A stretch of 61,089 bases of DNA from QHXW01 sp035297145 (GCA_035297145.1 DATGZN010000059.1:1-61089), one strand, 5' to 3'. Positions 33,617-42,602 are shown, counted from the first letter of the stretch. Numbers and translations: made by a program. The notes: generated from the sequence alone by a model not told the origin.

Positions 33617-34883
33617 GACTGCAATTGCGGCTGTTGCGTTGATGGCAGCGGCGAGGACCGGCTCGGCGCAAGTGATCTCGCCTCCCGAGATTCGAGACCC
33701 GCAAATGCGCGAGTTGCAGCAGAAGCACCTGGCCGACTTGAGAGCGGCAGCCAACGCAATTTCGTCGCATTCCTTTCCTTACCGGCTTTACTTCGGCCGC
33801 ACCCTGGATCTGGATGAGACGGAGCAACCGCGGAGAGATCAGCGCTCCATTCGCTTCGATAAGTTTCGCGACTTGACAGTGGTCGAGATCACTGCGAATT
33901 ATTACGCCTCTTATTCGGCGGAGCTGATGCAACAGGGGGACCGTGCACGCCGAACGCTGGATGACGTCGTCGTGCCAATGCTCAAGGCGGTCATCCCGGC
34001 GGTTATCAGTGAAGAGAAAGTGCAGGGGTTTGCCATTGAGATCGCGCATCACGTGCGCAAGAAAGTGCTGAGTGTGAGTACCGAGAATCCCGAGAACGTG
34101 GCGTTCATTCTGCCGCGCGCGGCTGCACTGCGGCTAATCGCCGCTACCAGTCCTGGCGAGCAGGAAGCGGCCCTGATGGAAGGGCTGCTCTTTGTAAATC
34201 GCGACCGACTGGATGGTTGGGGGCCTCGAAACGGGGAAATAGTCGCGGAGACGGAAGCCGCACCAGCGCCGCGCCGCGTCGATGCGAAGCCGGCGATCGA
34301 GGCCGAAGCATTGCCGGTGATCATTACTCCGCTCCCCCCGGAGCCGCAAAAAACGCCCGCACCAGTGGTGGCCGCAGTACAGCCGGAGGTATCACGCGAT
34401 GGCATTAGCAAGCTGCAAAGCGCACATCAGGAGAGCCTGGACCGGTTGGTGCGTGAGTTGGATAAAGAGGCGCACTTCGTTTCCTACGCACCGCCAGCCT
34501 TCATTCAGTTTCGTAAGGGAGCCTATGTGCAGCTCTCGATAACCACAACTCTCCAGGAAAAAGAAGGCGGCTCGCAGTATCGCTTGGCTGCGCTGGCGTT
34601 CGATGAGCACATCGCGCATCTGATCCGGCCAGTGCTGGCATCTTTGAAGACGCGACCCGATTTCGACGGCATCGATTTCAGCACGAGCGTCCGCTTGGCG
34701 GGGGTGTCAGGTGGGGGGGCGGTGGCAGTGGAATTCGTCTTTCCGACCAACGCGCTCGTTGCTTATCAGGACTACGATTGCACCGGGCAGCAGCTCATCA
34801 ATCTGGGGTTCGTCCTGATCAACGGTGAACGCGTCAGCCTGGACCTGCAGAGCGCCGAGGCGAACGTCACGGCGCAACGTTGA
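33603..34883 (+). CDS. Secreted protein of unknown function, end of the respiratory operon
   Basis: A 426-residue protein with a signal peptide (MRRIKTAIAAVALMAAARTGSAQ). I do not recognise a domain. The first half is helical (SEELMQQ-like repeats around 90-190), then a Pro/Ala/Glu-rich linker (EAEALPVIITPLPPEPQKTP, about 235-275) leads to an alpha/beta C-terminal domain (about 280-426, VEFVFPTNALVAYQDYDC). It overlaps the lipoprotein gene by 14 bases, so it belongs to the bc operon. It may be an assembly or structural factor. No heme or metal motif is seen. Confidence 0.6.
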   Translation: MRRIKTAIAAVALMAAARTGSAQVISPPEIRDPQMRELQQKHLADLRAAANAISSHSFPYRLYFGRTLDLDETEQPRRDQRSIRFDKFRDLTVVEITANYYASYSAELMQQGDRARRTLDDVVVPMLKAVIPAVISEEKVQGFAIEIAHHVRKKVLSVSTENPENVAFILPRAAALRLIAATSPGEQEAALMEGLLFVNRDRLDGWGPRNGEIVAETEAAPAPRRVDAKPAIEAEALPVIITPLPPEPQKTPAPVVAAVQPEVSRDGISKLQSAHQESLDRLVRELDKEAHFVSYAPPAFIQFRKGAYVQLSITTTLQEKEGGSQYRLAALAFDEHIAHLIRPVLASLKTRPDFDGIDFSTSVRLAGVSGGGAVAVEFVFPTNALVAYQDYDCTGQQLINLGFVLINGERVSLDLQSAEANVTAQR

Positions 34884-34920
34884 AGGCGCCTGCAAATTGG
34901 CCGCCCGGAAACATCAAGAC

Positions 34921-35394
34921 ATGGCTGGGCAGAAGATAACTCTGAAGCGAGCGGGGTTTCTGAAAGGCATGGAGGAACCTCATATTGCCAAGCTATCGGT
35001 TCTCGGCTCTCGGGTACGTTTCGCCGAAGATCAGTTAATTCTGGCTGCCGGGGAACGATCCACTCACTTCTACATTTTGCTTTCGGGCAGCGCTTGTGTG
35101 GAGGTCCGGACACCCGTTTACACGGTCTGTATCCAGGTGATCAGCCCAGGCGACGCGTGCGGGTGGTCTTCACTCCTATACCGGCAGGACACCTTATTCC
35201 AAGTGCGTGCCCGAGAAGCCTGCACGGGCTTTTGCTGGGACGGAGCGCAGCTGTTTTCCGCGTGCCGGGAGGACCGGGAATTTGGTCTGGCTTTTTACTG
35301 GCGCCTGTTGGAACTCGTGGCAGGGCGCGTGAAAGCGACTGAATCGAAGCTCGCCGAATTCTGCGGAGCCATGCCGATCACCCGGCCGTTATAG
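34921..35394 (+). CDS. Lone cyclic-nucleotide-binding (Crp-type) sensor domain
   Basis: A 157-residue protein consisting almost only of a CRP/FNR-type cNMP-binding beta-roll (VRFAEDQLILAAGERSTHFY and ILLSGSACVEVR, then VISPGDACGWSSLL). The helix that normally leads into a winged helix-turn-helix is there (LAFYWRLLELVAGRVKATES), but no DNA-binding domain follows before the stop, so it cannot bind DNA on its own. The canonical cAMP-binding Arg-Ala pair is not clear. It follows the respiratory operon by 37 bases and may be a redox or nucleotide sensor for it. The ATG at 34921 is the first good start after the neighbouring gene. Confidence 0.7.
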   Translation: MAGQKITLKRAGFLKGMEEPHIAKLSVLGSRVRFAEDQLILAAGERSTHFYILLSGSACVEVRTPVYTVCIQVISPGDACGWSSLLYRQDTLFQVRAREACTGFCWDGAQLFSACREDREFGLAFYWRLLELVAGRVKATESKLAEFCGAMPITRPL

Positions 35395-35415
35395 GCCGCC
35401 AAGCCCCAATTTTCT

Positions 35416-35462
35416 ACTCGGCAATCGGTTAAACGGTTTAGGCCTTATGCTGACTGCCGAGT
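35416..35462. repeat. 8-bp inverted repeat at the left edge of the accessory island
   Basis: ACTCGGCA (35416-35423) and TGCCGAGT (35455-35462) are perfect reverse complements 31 bases apart, with the near-direct repeat GGTTAAA / GGTTTAG in between. It lies between the last gene of the respiratory cluster and the truncated kinase. It may be an operator, a hairpin or a recombination scar. Confidence 0.35.
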
Positions 35463-35466
35463 CGTT

Positions 35467-35664
35467 ATGGGCCTTGAGATAGGAAGCAAGATCGGCGACT
35501 ACGAGATTATTGCTGTCTTGGACGCCGGAGGAATGGGGGAAGTTGAGTCGACGCCGGTTGCGGTCGATGCCGGTTGTCTCCATTACGTTAAGCAGCTACG
35601 CTACTCATTTATCAGACAATGCAGGAGCTTATTTGTTGCGGGCCGCTGCGGCTTTCCAAATTGA
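35467..35664 (+). pseudogene. Truncated Ser/Thr protein kinase N-terminus
   Basis: The open frame starts MGLEIGSKIGDYEIIAVLDA followed by GGMGEV. This is the beginning of a bacterial Hanks-type kinase, the strand before the glycine loop and the loop GxGGMGEV, here with DA in place of the usual first Gly. Similarity stops at the residue after Val26 (near 35544), and the following 39 codons are unrelated to kinases. The Lys of the ATP site and the catalytic loop are absent. The gene was cut by a deletion or insertion, and its remnant now overlaps the next gene start (35619). Confidence 0.7.
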
Positions 35665-37412
35665 CCCCGGATACGATTCTCATTTATCGCCTCGACACAC
35701 AGACCGAGCACACATTGGATTCTGTAGCGGCGAGAATTGTCGAGACTGTGTGGCAGCGGCCGAGGACGATGGCTTATTGCGTGAATGAATTGCGCCATCC
35801 GCTCTCGGCAGTTTCACGCTGGGACAGTCATCAGGCGGCAACCGTTCTGAACGAATTGCTCTCCTCCGGCGTCTTGGTTCGCGTCGCGGATATGCTCCGC
35901 TCACTTTCTCTCAAGTCAAGAGACTCTGAGGCGGAGCCCATCTCATGGTTGGCGATTCCGACCAGGGATCGCCCTCAGTCGCTTCTACGGACCCTCCGGA
36001 GTTTTTCAAGTAACATGCAGCAATACGATGTCAGGGCCAAAATACTCATTTCGATTGACTCCCAAAGCACCGACGGAGAATCGGCAATCCGCGCCACCAT
36101 AGCGGAATGGGCCAAAGCGTCGACGACGACTATCGTTCTCGCAGGAGCGGACCTAAAAGCTGCTTACGCCCGCCGGCTCGCCGCAAGGACTGGCGTGCCG
36201 CTGGATGTCATTCAGTTTGCGTTATGGGGACGCGGACATCGGGGACCGGCCATCGGGGCTAATAGAAACGCGATCTCGCTCTTCACCGCAGGTTGTCGTG
36301 TGCTTAGCGCCGATGACGACACTTTATGCGAGGCCGCGCGAATAGCATCGGCGACTTCCAGCAGCGCATTGCGTTTCATGGCCCACGGCGATCCTGCCGA
36401 TTTGTGGTTTTTTGACGACCGGCTTGGCGCCTTAGAAAGCACGGAACCAGTCGACGTCAACGTATTGGGAGCGCATGCGGAGGTGCTTGGCACAAAGTTA
36501 GGCTCCATGATTCGAACGCACTTCAATTCTCAGGTCGACATCAGTGATGCTTGTCAACACCTGATCCAGAGCGCATGGCTAGGCGACGGAAGAGTATGCC
36601 TGACCCACAATGGGATCGTCGGAGATTCAGGAATGTACTCAGGGCGTCCGTTGCTATTGCATCGCAGTCCGGCAACGCGCAAGCGCTTGTCGGAGTCACC
36701 CCGGATGCTGGCAACGGGCCTAGGATCGCGTGAGGTGGTCAGACAAACGGAAGCGCTCACTGTTTGCCACTCGGCACCCGTAATGACCACCTTCATCGGA
36801 TACGATAACCGTGAAATCTTGCCACCTTTTTTCCCCTTGTACTGCAACGAAGATGGCCTGTTTGGCTTCTGTGTGGTGCTTTGCATTCCTGGAGCGTACA
36901 CCGCACACCTGCCCTTCGTTTTACCGCACTGTCCGAACTCGGCCCGGAACTATGCGAGCAACAGGTGGAAAGCGATTCGCATGACGGATCTGATTGCCGC
37001 ATGTGCGAGCAAGCTTGCGCCCGATGACGAGAGCCTATCGGCATCGCAACGCATGATCGCACTCGGGAGGCAGCTCTCCGAGCTTGGTTCGACTGGATTT
37101 TCAGAATTTTCCTCTTATGTTCGCGTTGCCGTCGTCGAACTGCTACAGCAGACCCTGAATGCCCAGATGACCGGTTTGCAAGAATCAAACGAGCTGCCAT
37201 CTTTCTACCGAGCAGAGCTTGAAAAGGACTCACATGAGTTGAGTCAAACCATTGACCGAGCGGACTGCTGGATGCCGGTAGATGTTCAGGAGCGCTACAC
37301 CCCCGGCGAGGTTCCTCGTGCTGTTCGGCATCTCATCTTTGATTTTGGACGACTTCTGAGCTATTGGCCCGAAATCGTTGCCGGCGCACAACAGTTGGCG
37401 AACGAGCGGTAG
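35619..37412 (+). CDS. PqqD-like domain fused to a glycosyltransferase-A-like domain
   Basis: A 597-residue protein. The first 90 residues look like PqqD (RRE-type peptide-binding fold: LTPDTILIYRLDTQTEHTLD and SVAARIVETVWQ, then AATVLNELLSSGVL). From about 110 a GT-A-like fold follows: SWLAIPTRDRPQSLLRTLRS, ILISIDSQSTDGES, ANRNAISLFTAGCRVLSADD with a DDD metal motif, and about 250 more residues that I cannot assign (SRGYDNREILPPFF-like loop, helical C-terminus). No membrane segment is visible. PqqD-fold domains bind precursor peptides in RiPP pathways; a peptide glycosyltransferase is a plausible inference. No precursor gene is recognised nearby. The start at 35619 has only a weak ribosome binding site. 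Confidence 0.6.
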   Translation: MQELICCGPLRLSKLTPDTILIYRLDTQTEHTLDSVAARIVETVWQRPRTMAYCVNELRHPLSAVSRWDSHQAATVLNELLSSGVLVRVADMLRSLSLKSRDSEAEPISWLAIPTRDRPQSLLRTLRSFSSNMQQYDVRAKILISIDSQSTDGESAIRATIAEWAKASTTTIVLAGADLKAAYARRLAARTGVPLDVIQFALWGRGHRGPAIGANRNAISLFTAGCRVLSADDDTLCEAARIASATSSSALRFMAHGDPADLWFFDDRLGALESTEPVDVNVLGAHAEVLGTKLGSMIRTHFNSQVDISDACQHLIQSAWLGDGRVCLTHNGIVGDSGMYSGRPLLLHRSPATRKRLSESPRMLATGLGSREVVRQTEALTVCHSAPVMTTFIGYDNREILPPFFPLYCNEDGLFGFCVVLCIPGAYTAHLPFVLPHCPNSARNYASNRWKAIRMTDLIAACASKLAPDDESLSASQRMIALGRQLSELGSTGFSEFSSYVRVAVVELLQQTLNAQMTGLQESNELPSFYRAELEKDSHELSQTIDRADCWMPVDVQERYTPGEVPRAVRHLIFDFGRLLSYWPEIVAGAQQLANER

Positions 37413-37444
37413 AATGGCGAACCACAGCCGCTTACGGGAACGGC

Positions 37445-38494
37445 TCAGCTTCCATACCCATAACTTCGGCAGTTTGTAGGCTGAACGGAAAGCCTGGGGT
37501 GATCCCCTGACTTTTCGTCTCCTTTGCTCCCGCTGTTTGTGCATGGGTAAGCAGGGATAGGGAATTCGTGCGGCAGATCCTTTAACGGATCGTTCCAATC
37601 GTGCAAGTCGTCTCTTTGGAATCCGGACACGACGTTCCCGGCGGGCTCCTGGTGAAGCCAACATGACACACAGAGCTGTATGTCGAGATGTGGGTCGAAC
37701 AACTCATGCAAATGTCCGGCATGATCCGGGTTCTGCTTCATTGCGTCGCTCGGTTTCTCCGGTTGCGCGAAAATGTGAAGCCGATCACAGTTTTGAGTTT
37801 GCGAATTGGGCCATACCTGCTGGTCGTCGCATTGACGCATTAATGCCGCCCGCTGCGTGCGGGAATAAACGAAAATATGGGTCATGTAAATAGTGTCCGG
37901 TAGGTAGCGGTATGGCGGAACTGACGAGGTCAGGAGATCTTGTGATTGTGTGTAGACGGAACGGTAACCGCGGTACGCCCTAGGAAGTGGCATCACGATT
38001 TTTATCAAAGGTGACTTGCCGTTCTTCCCTCCCAATACGGACCCGCAAGTGGACGCCTTTATGCAGACGTTGGACTTATTGTCCATGCTGTCAATGCCCG
38101 TTATGCCGGCACAGTCAACCAGGCCCTCCAGGGAAAAGTGATGCGTCATGTCGGTCGAGACGGAGCAGGCAGCGGCGAGATCGCACCAATCGTCAGCCCT
38201 GTCCCCGCTGGCCGCCCGGTAGATGTGCCCCGGATCGTCACCTGACGGAGGAACATTGGGGATATGGAGGATTAGATTTCCGGACGATTGATTTTGTTTA
38301 TCCGCGGGTATGAACTCAAATACCATCATTCCGTGACAAATGACAAAGAAGTCGGTGCCGCAGCTAGTGCTTCCAGGAACTGATCCTGATGGTCCGGGCC
38401 CGCTCGACGGCTTGCATCCGGTAGTGGCAGCGATCCCGGCCGCCGTGGACGCGCCGAGAGCTGTTCGCAGGATCTGTCTTCTACTTTGATTCAT
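37445..38494 (-). CDS. Tat-exported lipoprotein of unknown function
   Basis: A 349-residue protein with a twin-arginine signal (MNQSRRQILRTALGASTAAG) ending at a lipobox-like TTGC-K, then a Ser/Gly/Pro-rich linker. It is predicted to be folded in the cytoplasm, exported by Tat and anchored to a membrane. The body is beta-rich (GTDFFVICHGMMVFEFIP, GNLILHIPNVPPSG, YRYLPDTIYMTHIFVYS) and has no family I recognise. It follows the anti-sigma-CHAT gene by three bases and thus is the third gene of the sigma operon. The exported body is in the compartment where the CHAT domain of that fusion is predicted to lie. Confidence 0.65.
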   Translation of the reverse strand: MNQSRRQILRTALGASTAAGIAATTGCKPSSGPGPSGSVPGSTSCGTDFFVICHGMMVFEFIPADKQNQSSGNLILHIPNVPPSGDDPGHIYRAASGDRADDWCDLAAACSVSTDMTHHFSLEGLVDCAGITGIDSMDNKSNVCIKASTCGSVLGGKNGKSPLIKIVMPLPRAYRGYRSVYTQSQDLLTSSVPPYRYLPDTIYMTHIFVYSRTQRAALMRQCDDQQVWPNSQTQNCDRLHIFAQPEKPSDAMKQNPDHAGHLHELFDPHLDIQLCVSCWLHQEPAGNVVSGFQRDDLHDWNDPLKDLPHEFPIPAYPCTNSGSKGDEKSGDHPRLSVQPTNCRSYGYGS

Positions 38495-38497
38495 GTT

Positions 38498-41400
38498 TCA
38501 ACTCCTTGAGTGACCAGGCGTACTGAAAAGCTCGATTGTGTTATCGCTGGCGGCGAACACGCTGAACGCCGCCCAGAAGCGGGGATAATCCATGCCATTT
38601 TGGTGTCGCAGCATTTGCGACGCTTTCTGCAGCGCGATCGCAGGAGGGCTGCCCTGCTTTAGTTCCGCATAAAACCGCAACATCAGCTCGCGCGTGGCTG
38701 CCGAGTCCACAGGCCAGCGGCTGGCGATCACGGCACCGGCGCCGGCGCTCAGGAACTTTCTAACAAGGTTGTCCGGATCGTTCAGGGGGCTGAACTCCAA
38801 TTCGCCTGTCGAACAGGCCGACAGCACCACCAAAGCGCAGCGTCGCAGGCCTCCGGGCGGCAGATCATTGGCACTCCAGAAGCCACGCAGCCCCCCGTCA
38901 CTTCCTTCACTTGCTGCAAGAAGCAATCCGCTGCGCTCCGGCGTGGCGATAGCGTGCCCGGCGAAATGAAAAATAGTGGCGAAAGGAAGCGCCCGCACAA
39001 TGGCTGCGGGCGTTGCCGCATCGTTCATCAGTTCGATACTTCGTGGCGCCAGCGCAGCGACGGCTTGCACCTCTTCCAACGCATCGTAAAGAGGCGGGAA
39101 TTGCCCGGTTAGCTCGGGCGGTGTCCGCGAAATGCCGACTGCCAAGACCCGTGAGGGCATGCCAGCGGCGTCGGCCTGCCCATCTCGCCGCCGAGCCTCC
39201 GCGTATAGCACGCCAGGAGAGTAAACTATCGCGCATCGCTCGCCGAGATACCCGCCTTCTGGGGTGGGAATTGCCTCGAACGGTATCAGTGCCGTGGCAC
39301 CGTCGGTTTCCACGAAGACCGTCTTGCCTTTGCCCCACGCGGCGTCAAACGGCGCCACCAGCCGGGCATACAATTCCCGGCCAGCCATGCTAATATCTTC
39401 CCCCGTGGAGTTCGCGTCCGCCGCGGCTTCAGCAAAGTGCCGCGCGAGGCGGGTTAACTGACGTCTGGGAACAGGCAGCCAGGATTGCGAAATACCGCTT
39501 GCGCTGATGTTCCACACCGAAAGGCCATCATCTGATTGCAGATAGGTGATGATGCTGCTGCCCGGCGCGACTCGCAGCGATTCGACGACATCGCCGACAA
39601 GATCTGCGAACCTCCCGACTGGTTCCCTTGGCGCGGGCTGATCCGGAGGGGAACGGTGGATCCGTAGCTCAGCGGCGCGGTACCATTCCCATAGCGCCAG
39701 CGCCCGCGTGGGATCGCTTCGTTGCAGCGCCAGCTGCACCATCCTGTGGTAGCCGTCGCGCATTTCCTGACTCCACGCCAGGCCTTCTCGCGAACTGTCG
39801 AGTACACGGAGGGCCCGCTCACTGAAAGTCAACAGCCGGGACAGCGATTGCTCGCTCGCCGAGAAATCATGGGCGAGCTGCTGTGCTTCCGCGAGAATCG
39901 AGTAGTAGTACGCCTTCAAGTCTTCGTTGCCGATCCCCACAATCACAGGCTCAATGCGTCTTAGTTCGTTGATGGATTGGCGTGAATTGCCGCGCCTCAC
40001 CTCGCTCTGAGCCAAACCGACGTCGCCATATGCGCGAAACAGGTCCATAGCCGGACTATGGGGCAGTGCCGCAAACAATTGGTTCGACTTGGCAAATTCT
40101 TCGCGGGCTTCCCCAGCGTCTCCTACAGCCAACGCCAAGCGAGCAAGCTTGTAGCGTTCCATGGGTTCCGTTGCGGGATCTGCAGGCCGACCCAGAACCG
40201 CGATTGCTTCGCGCACGAGGGCACGAGCTAGTTCGAGTCGTTCCAGCCTTTCCGCTATGACGCTCAGGTCGTCATAGAACTGATATGCGCGGTACGGCGG
40301 ATAGTGGCCCGACCAAAATTGCACCAGGCCGGCCCTCTCCAGTGCGCAGGCCTCGCGCCAGCGGCCTATCTCCTTCAGAATGGAAGCTTGAAAACCGACG
40401 CCACGCAATTGCAGACTCGTGAGGCGACACTTCCGGCAACAGGCGACAGCTCTGGTGGCCTTTTGCAGACCTGCATCAAAATCACCCGCCATGGCGCTTC
40501 CCGTGGAGCCTTCGAGATCTGCTTGCGCTTGCAGCCAGGCATACGGCTTGCGCGCAATGCGCGACCGCAACTGATCCGCTTCTCGAGCGCAATCGCGACC
40601 TCGTTGGGAGAGCTGTAGGCCATAGGCGAGCTCAAACCGCGCACGTAGCTCTCCGGTCTCGACACCGAGCTCGCCGAATCGCGAGATGGCCATACGGGCA
40701 GCCTTGGCGCCGAGGCCCGGGTCCCCACTTTTGTTTTGCTGGAAGGCCTCGTACAAAAGCTCTACCGCATCTCCGCGCTTCAGCTTGTTGGAGTCACGCA
40801 TCAGATCCGCCAACCACTGGTCCTGATATTTCGATGCGAATTGTAAGGCGAGTCCGGCAAGCTTCGATCGGGCCCGCGAGGAGAGTTGCGGGTCAGTATG
40901 ACGGCCATACGCCGCTCGGACCAGCTCCATGACCGCCGGATCGCCCGGCTCCAACTCAAACGAGCCAGATGAATCGGTTAAGGCTTGTATTTTCTCTTTC
41001 AGCTTCTTCAGGTGCTGGCGCGCCTCTTCAGCCCATTTGCTCTTTGAGTCGAGCCGCACGTAGTGCTGCCAGTCCTCCGCCGCCTGATCCGGCATGGGTA
41101 CCTTTTCATAAGCCTGCGCGCGGTTAAATAACGCAACCAGATCGTCGGGCTTTGCACGAAGCACCGCGCTGAACAATTCTATGGATCTTTCGTAGTCGTC
41201 GGTGTTGTCACCGTTTGCCTCGGCCGCCTCGAACCAAGCCATAGCAAGGTCTTGCTGCAAAGCAGTCGAACCGGGTGCCCTGTCCAGGGCCCGCTCCAGT
41301 GCTTTGCGGGCTTCTTGGTATTCCGCAAGCATCAGATGGGCTCTGGCTTGGGCCTGAAGCCATGCTGGATCGCCAGGATACTTTTGCAGACCGCGCGTAA

Positions 41401-41950
41401 TTTCCAGCTGGCCCTCCAAAAACGCCGGGGAATTTGTCAGGAGGGACTGTTTGTCCGGACCGCGATTGATATGTAGAGGTCCATACTCGGCCCCAGGGAA
41501 ACGTAAGTCGACCGGTCTCTCAATCGCACACGCGTCGGCTAGCAGGTCAAAAGGCGGGCCATGCCGGAACCAGCGCTCTTGCCGGCCAACCACAGCCACG
41601 ACCACGACAACTGCTGCGGCAGCCGCTCCCCAGGGTATCCACGCCCTGCCAGGCCACAATCTGGTCCGCCGCGTGGCGGTGTGCCGAGAAGTTACCGTGT
41701 CAGCCATTCTGCGTTGCCACGCCGGCTGCGACGTGGCGAGGGAATGAATCAAATCCGCTTCTTCGGTAACCATTTCGTCTTCGACCAATTTCAAGCAGCG
41801 CTTCAGCGAAGCGCCGCATTTCTGACAAATCGCCGCGTGCTCAAGCAGCCGGGAGGCCTCGCTTGGCTCCGTCAGTCCTGTCGCGACTTCCAGCCATAGG
41901 CGTTCATTCGGACAGTGGATCGAGCTTCCTTCTAGCGCCGTGCCCTCCAT
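38498..41950 (-). CDS. Anti-sigma zinc finger - membrane helix - TPR - CHAT protease fusion
   Basis: An 1150-residue protein. Residues 13-45 form an anti-sigma zinc finger (Cys13, His38-x3-Cys42-x2-Cys45). One membrane helix at about 103-122 (WGAAAAAVVVVVAVVG) is followed by TPR-like repeats (about 165-790, for example YQEARKALERALDRAPGSTA) and a C-terminal CHAT domain (about 820-1145). The CHAT dyad is present: His999 in FHFAGHA and Cys1046 in LSACSTG, then GAGAVIASRWPVDS. CHAT proteins are caspase-like proteases. With the N-terminus inside, the CHAT part lies outside the membrane; this topology is inferred. The gene lies 25 bases behind the ECF sigma gene (AGGAGG in the gap), so the zinc finger probably holds that sigma. 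Confidence 0.8.
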   Translation of the reverse strand: MEGTALEGSSIHCPNERLWLEVATGLTEPSEASRLLEHAAICQKCGASLKRCLKLVEDEMVTEEADLIHSLATSQPAWQRRMADTVTSRHTATRRTRLWPGRAWIPWGAAAAAVVVVVAVVGRQERWFRHGPPFDLLADACAIERPVDLRFPGAEYGPLHINRGPDKQSLLTNSPAFLEGQLEITRGLQKYPGDPAWLQAQARAHLMLAEYQEARKALERALDRAPGSTALQQDLAMAWFEAAEANGDNTDDYERSIELFSAVLRAKPDDLVALFNRAQAYEKVPMPDQAAEDWQHYVRLDSKSKWAEEARQHLKKLKEKIQALTDSSGSFELEPGDPAVMELVRAAYGRHTDPQLSSRARSKLAGLALQFASKYQDQWLADLMRDSNKLKRGDAVELLYEAFQQNKSGDPGLGAKAARMAISRFGELGVETGELRARFELAYGLQLSQRGRDCAREADQLRSRIARKPYAWLQAQADLEGSTGSAMAGDFDAGLQKATRAVACCRKCRLTSLQLRGVGFQASILKEIGRWREACALERAGLVQFWSGHYPPYRAYQFYDDLSVIAERLERLELARALVREAIAVLGRPADPATEPMERYKLARLALAVGDAGEAREEFAKSNQLFAALPHSPAMDLFRAYGDVGLAQSEVRRGNSRQSINELRRIEPVIVGIGNEDLKAYYYSILAEAQQLAHDFSASEQSLSRLLTFSERALRVLDSSREGLAWSQEMRDGYHRMVQLALQRSDPTRALALWEWYRAAELRIHRSPPDQPAPREPVGRFADLVGDVVESLRVAPGSSIITYLQSDDGLSVWNISASGISQSWLPVPRRQLTRLARHFAEAAADANSTGEDISMAGRELYARLVAPFDAAWGKGKTVFVETDGATALIPFEAIPTPEGGYLGERCAIVYSPGVLYAEARRRDGQADAAGMPSRVLAVGISRTPPELTGQFPPLYDALEEVQAVAALAPRSIELMNDAATPAAIVRALPFATIFHFAGHAIATPERSGLLLAASEGSDGGLRGFWSANDLPPGGLRRCALVVLSACSTGELEFSPLNDPDNLVRKFLSAGAGAVIASRWPVDSAATRELMLRFYAELKQGSPPAIALQKASQMLRHQNGMDYPRFWAAFSVFAASDNTIELFSTPGHSRS

Positions 41951-41975
41951 ATATCAAGAACGCCTCCTACGTGCG

Positions 41976-42602
41976 TTATCCTTTTTCACTCCCGCCACCA
42001 GTCGCCGGTCTATTCAATGTGCCTTTAGCCCCGACGCCGAGTCGATAAATCAGACTCTCAACACCCTTTGCCGTCAAGCCAAAGTGAGGGATCGCAGCGA
42101 TCTCCTTCGCTGTAAACCCTTGCTCGTAATACAGCCAGAAAATCGTTCGTTCCCGGGGGTTGGCGTCGAGCGCGGCATCCACCTGCGAAGCCAGGATTTT
42201 TTTCTCGACCGCTTGCCCCGTCTCGCCACAAGCGAACTCTTCGGGGACTGAATCGTAACTCACGACGGCGTTCTTGCCGCGTTTTTCGGCAAATTTCGCC
42301 TTAAAATAATCCCGTGCCGCATTGATCGCCATGACTTTGAGATAAGCGAAAACTCGCTGCTCTGGCTCCGCACACAAAGGCCACAAAATCTCGCGGCCAC
42401 GCGAACCTAGTTTCAGGCAGATTTCCTGGACAATATCATCGATATCCTGGGTGGCAACGCCACCATGCTCAGCGGCGACACGATACGCCGCACGAGCGAA
42501 GACTGGCTGTACGCGGCAAATGAAGTATTCCCACGCGACGGAGGTTGACTCCTGAAGGCAGGCTTCAATTAGGGCCGGCAGGGGCGCATCCGCCAAAGAC
42601 AT
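41976..42602 (-). CDS. ECF-type RNA polymerase sigma factor
   Basis: A 208-residue sigma-70 family factor with only regions 2 and 4. Region 2 is GVATQDIDDIVQEICLKLGS followed by RVFAYLKVMAINAARDYFKA, and region 4 is ANPRERTIFWLYYEQGFTAK, EIAAIPHFGLTAKGVESLIY and the DNA-reading RLGVGAKGTL. It is longer than usual by an insert between the two regions (EKRGKNAVVSYDSVPEEFAC). GAGGAA is its ribosome binding site. It heads a three-gene operon with the anti-sigma-CHAT fusion and a Tat lipoprotein, the arrangement of an ECF sigma with its membrane regulator. The divergent 42686 gene is a candidate target. Confidence 0.85.
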   Translation of the reverse strand: MSLADAPLPALIEACLQESTSVAWEYFICRVQPVFARAAYRVAAEHGGVATQDIDDIVQEICLKLGSRGREILWPLCAEPEQRVFAYLKVMAINAARDYFKAKFAEKRGKNAVVSYDSVPEEFACGETGQAVEKKILASQVDAALDANPRERTIFWLYYEQGFTAKEIAAIPHFGLTAKGVESLIYRLGVGAKGTLNRPATGGGSEKG

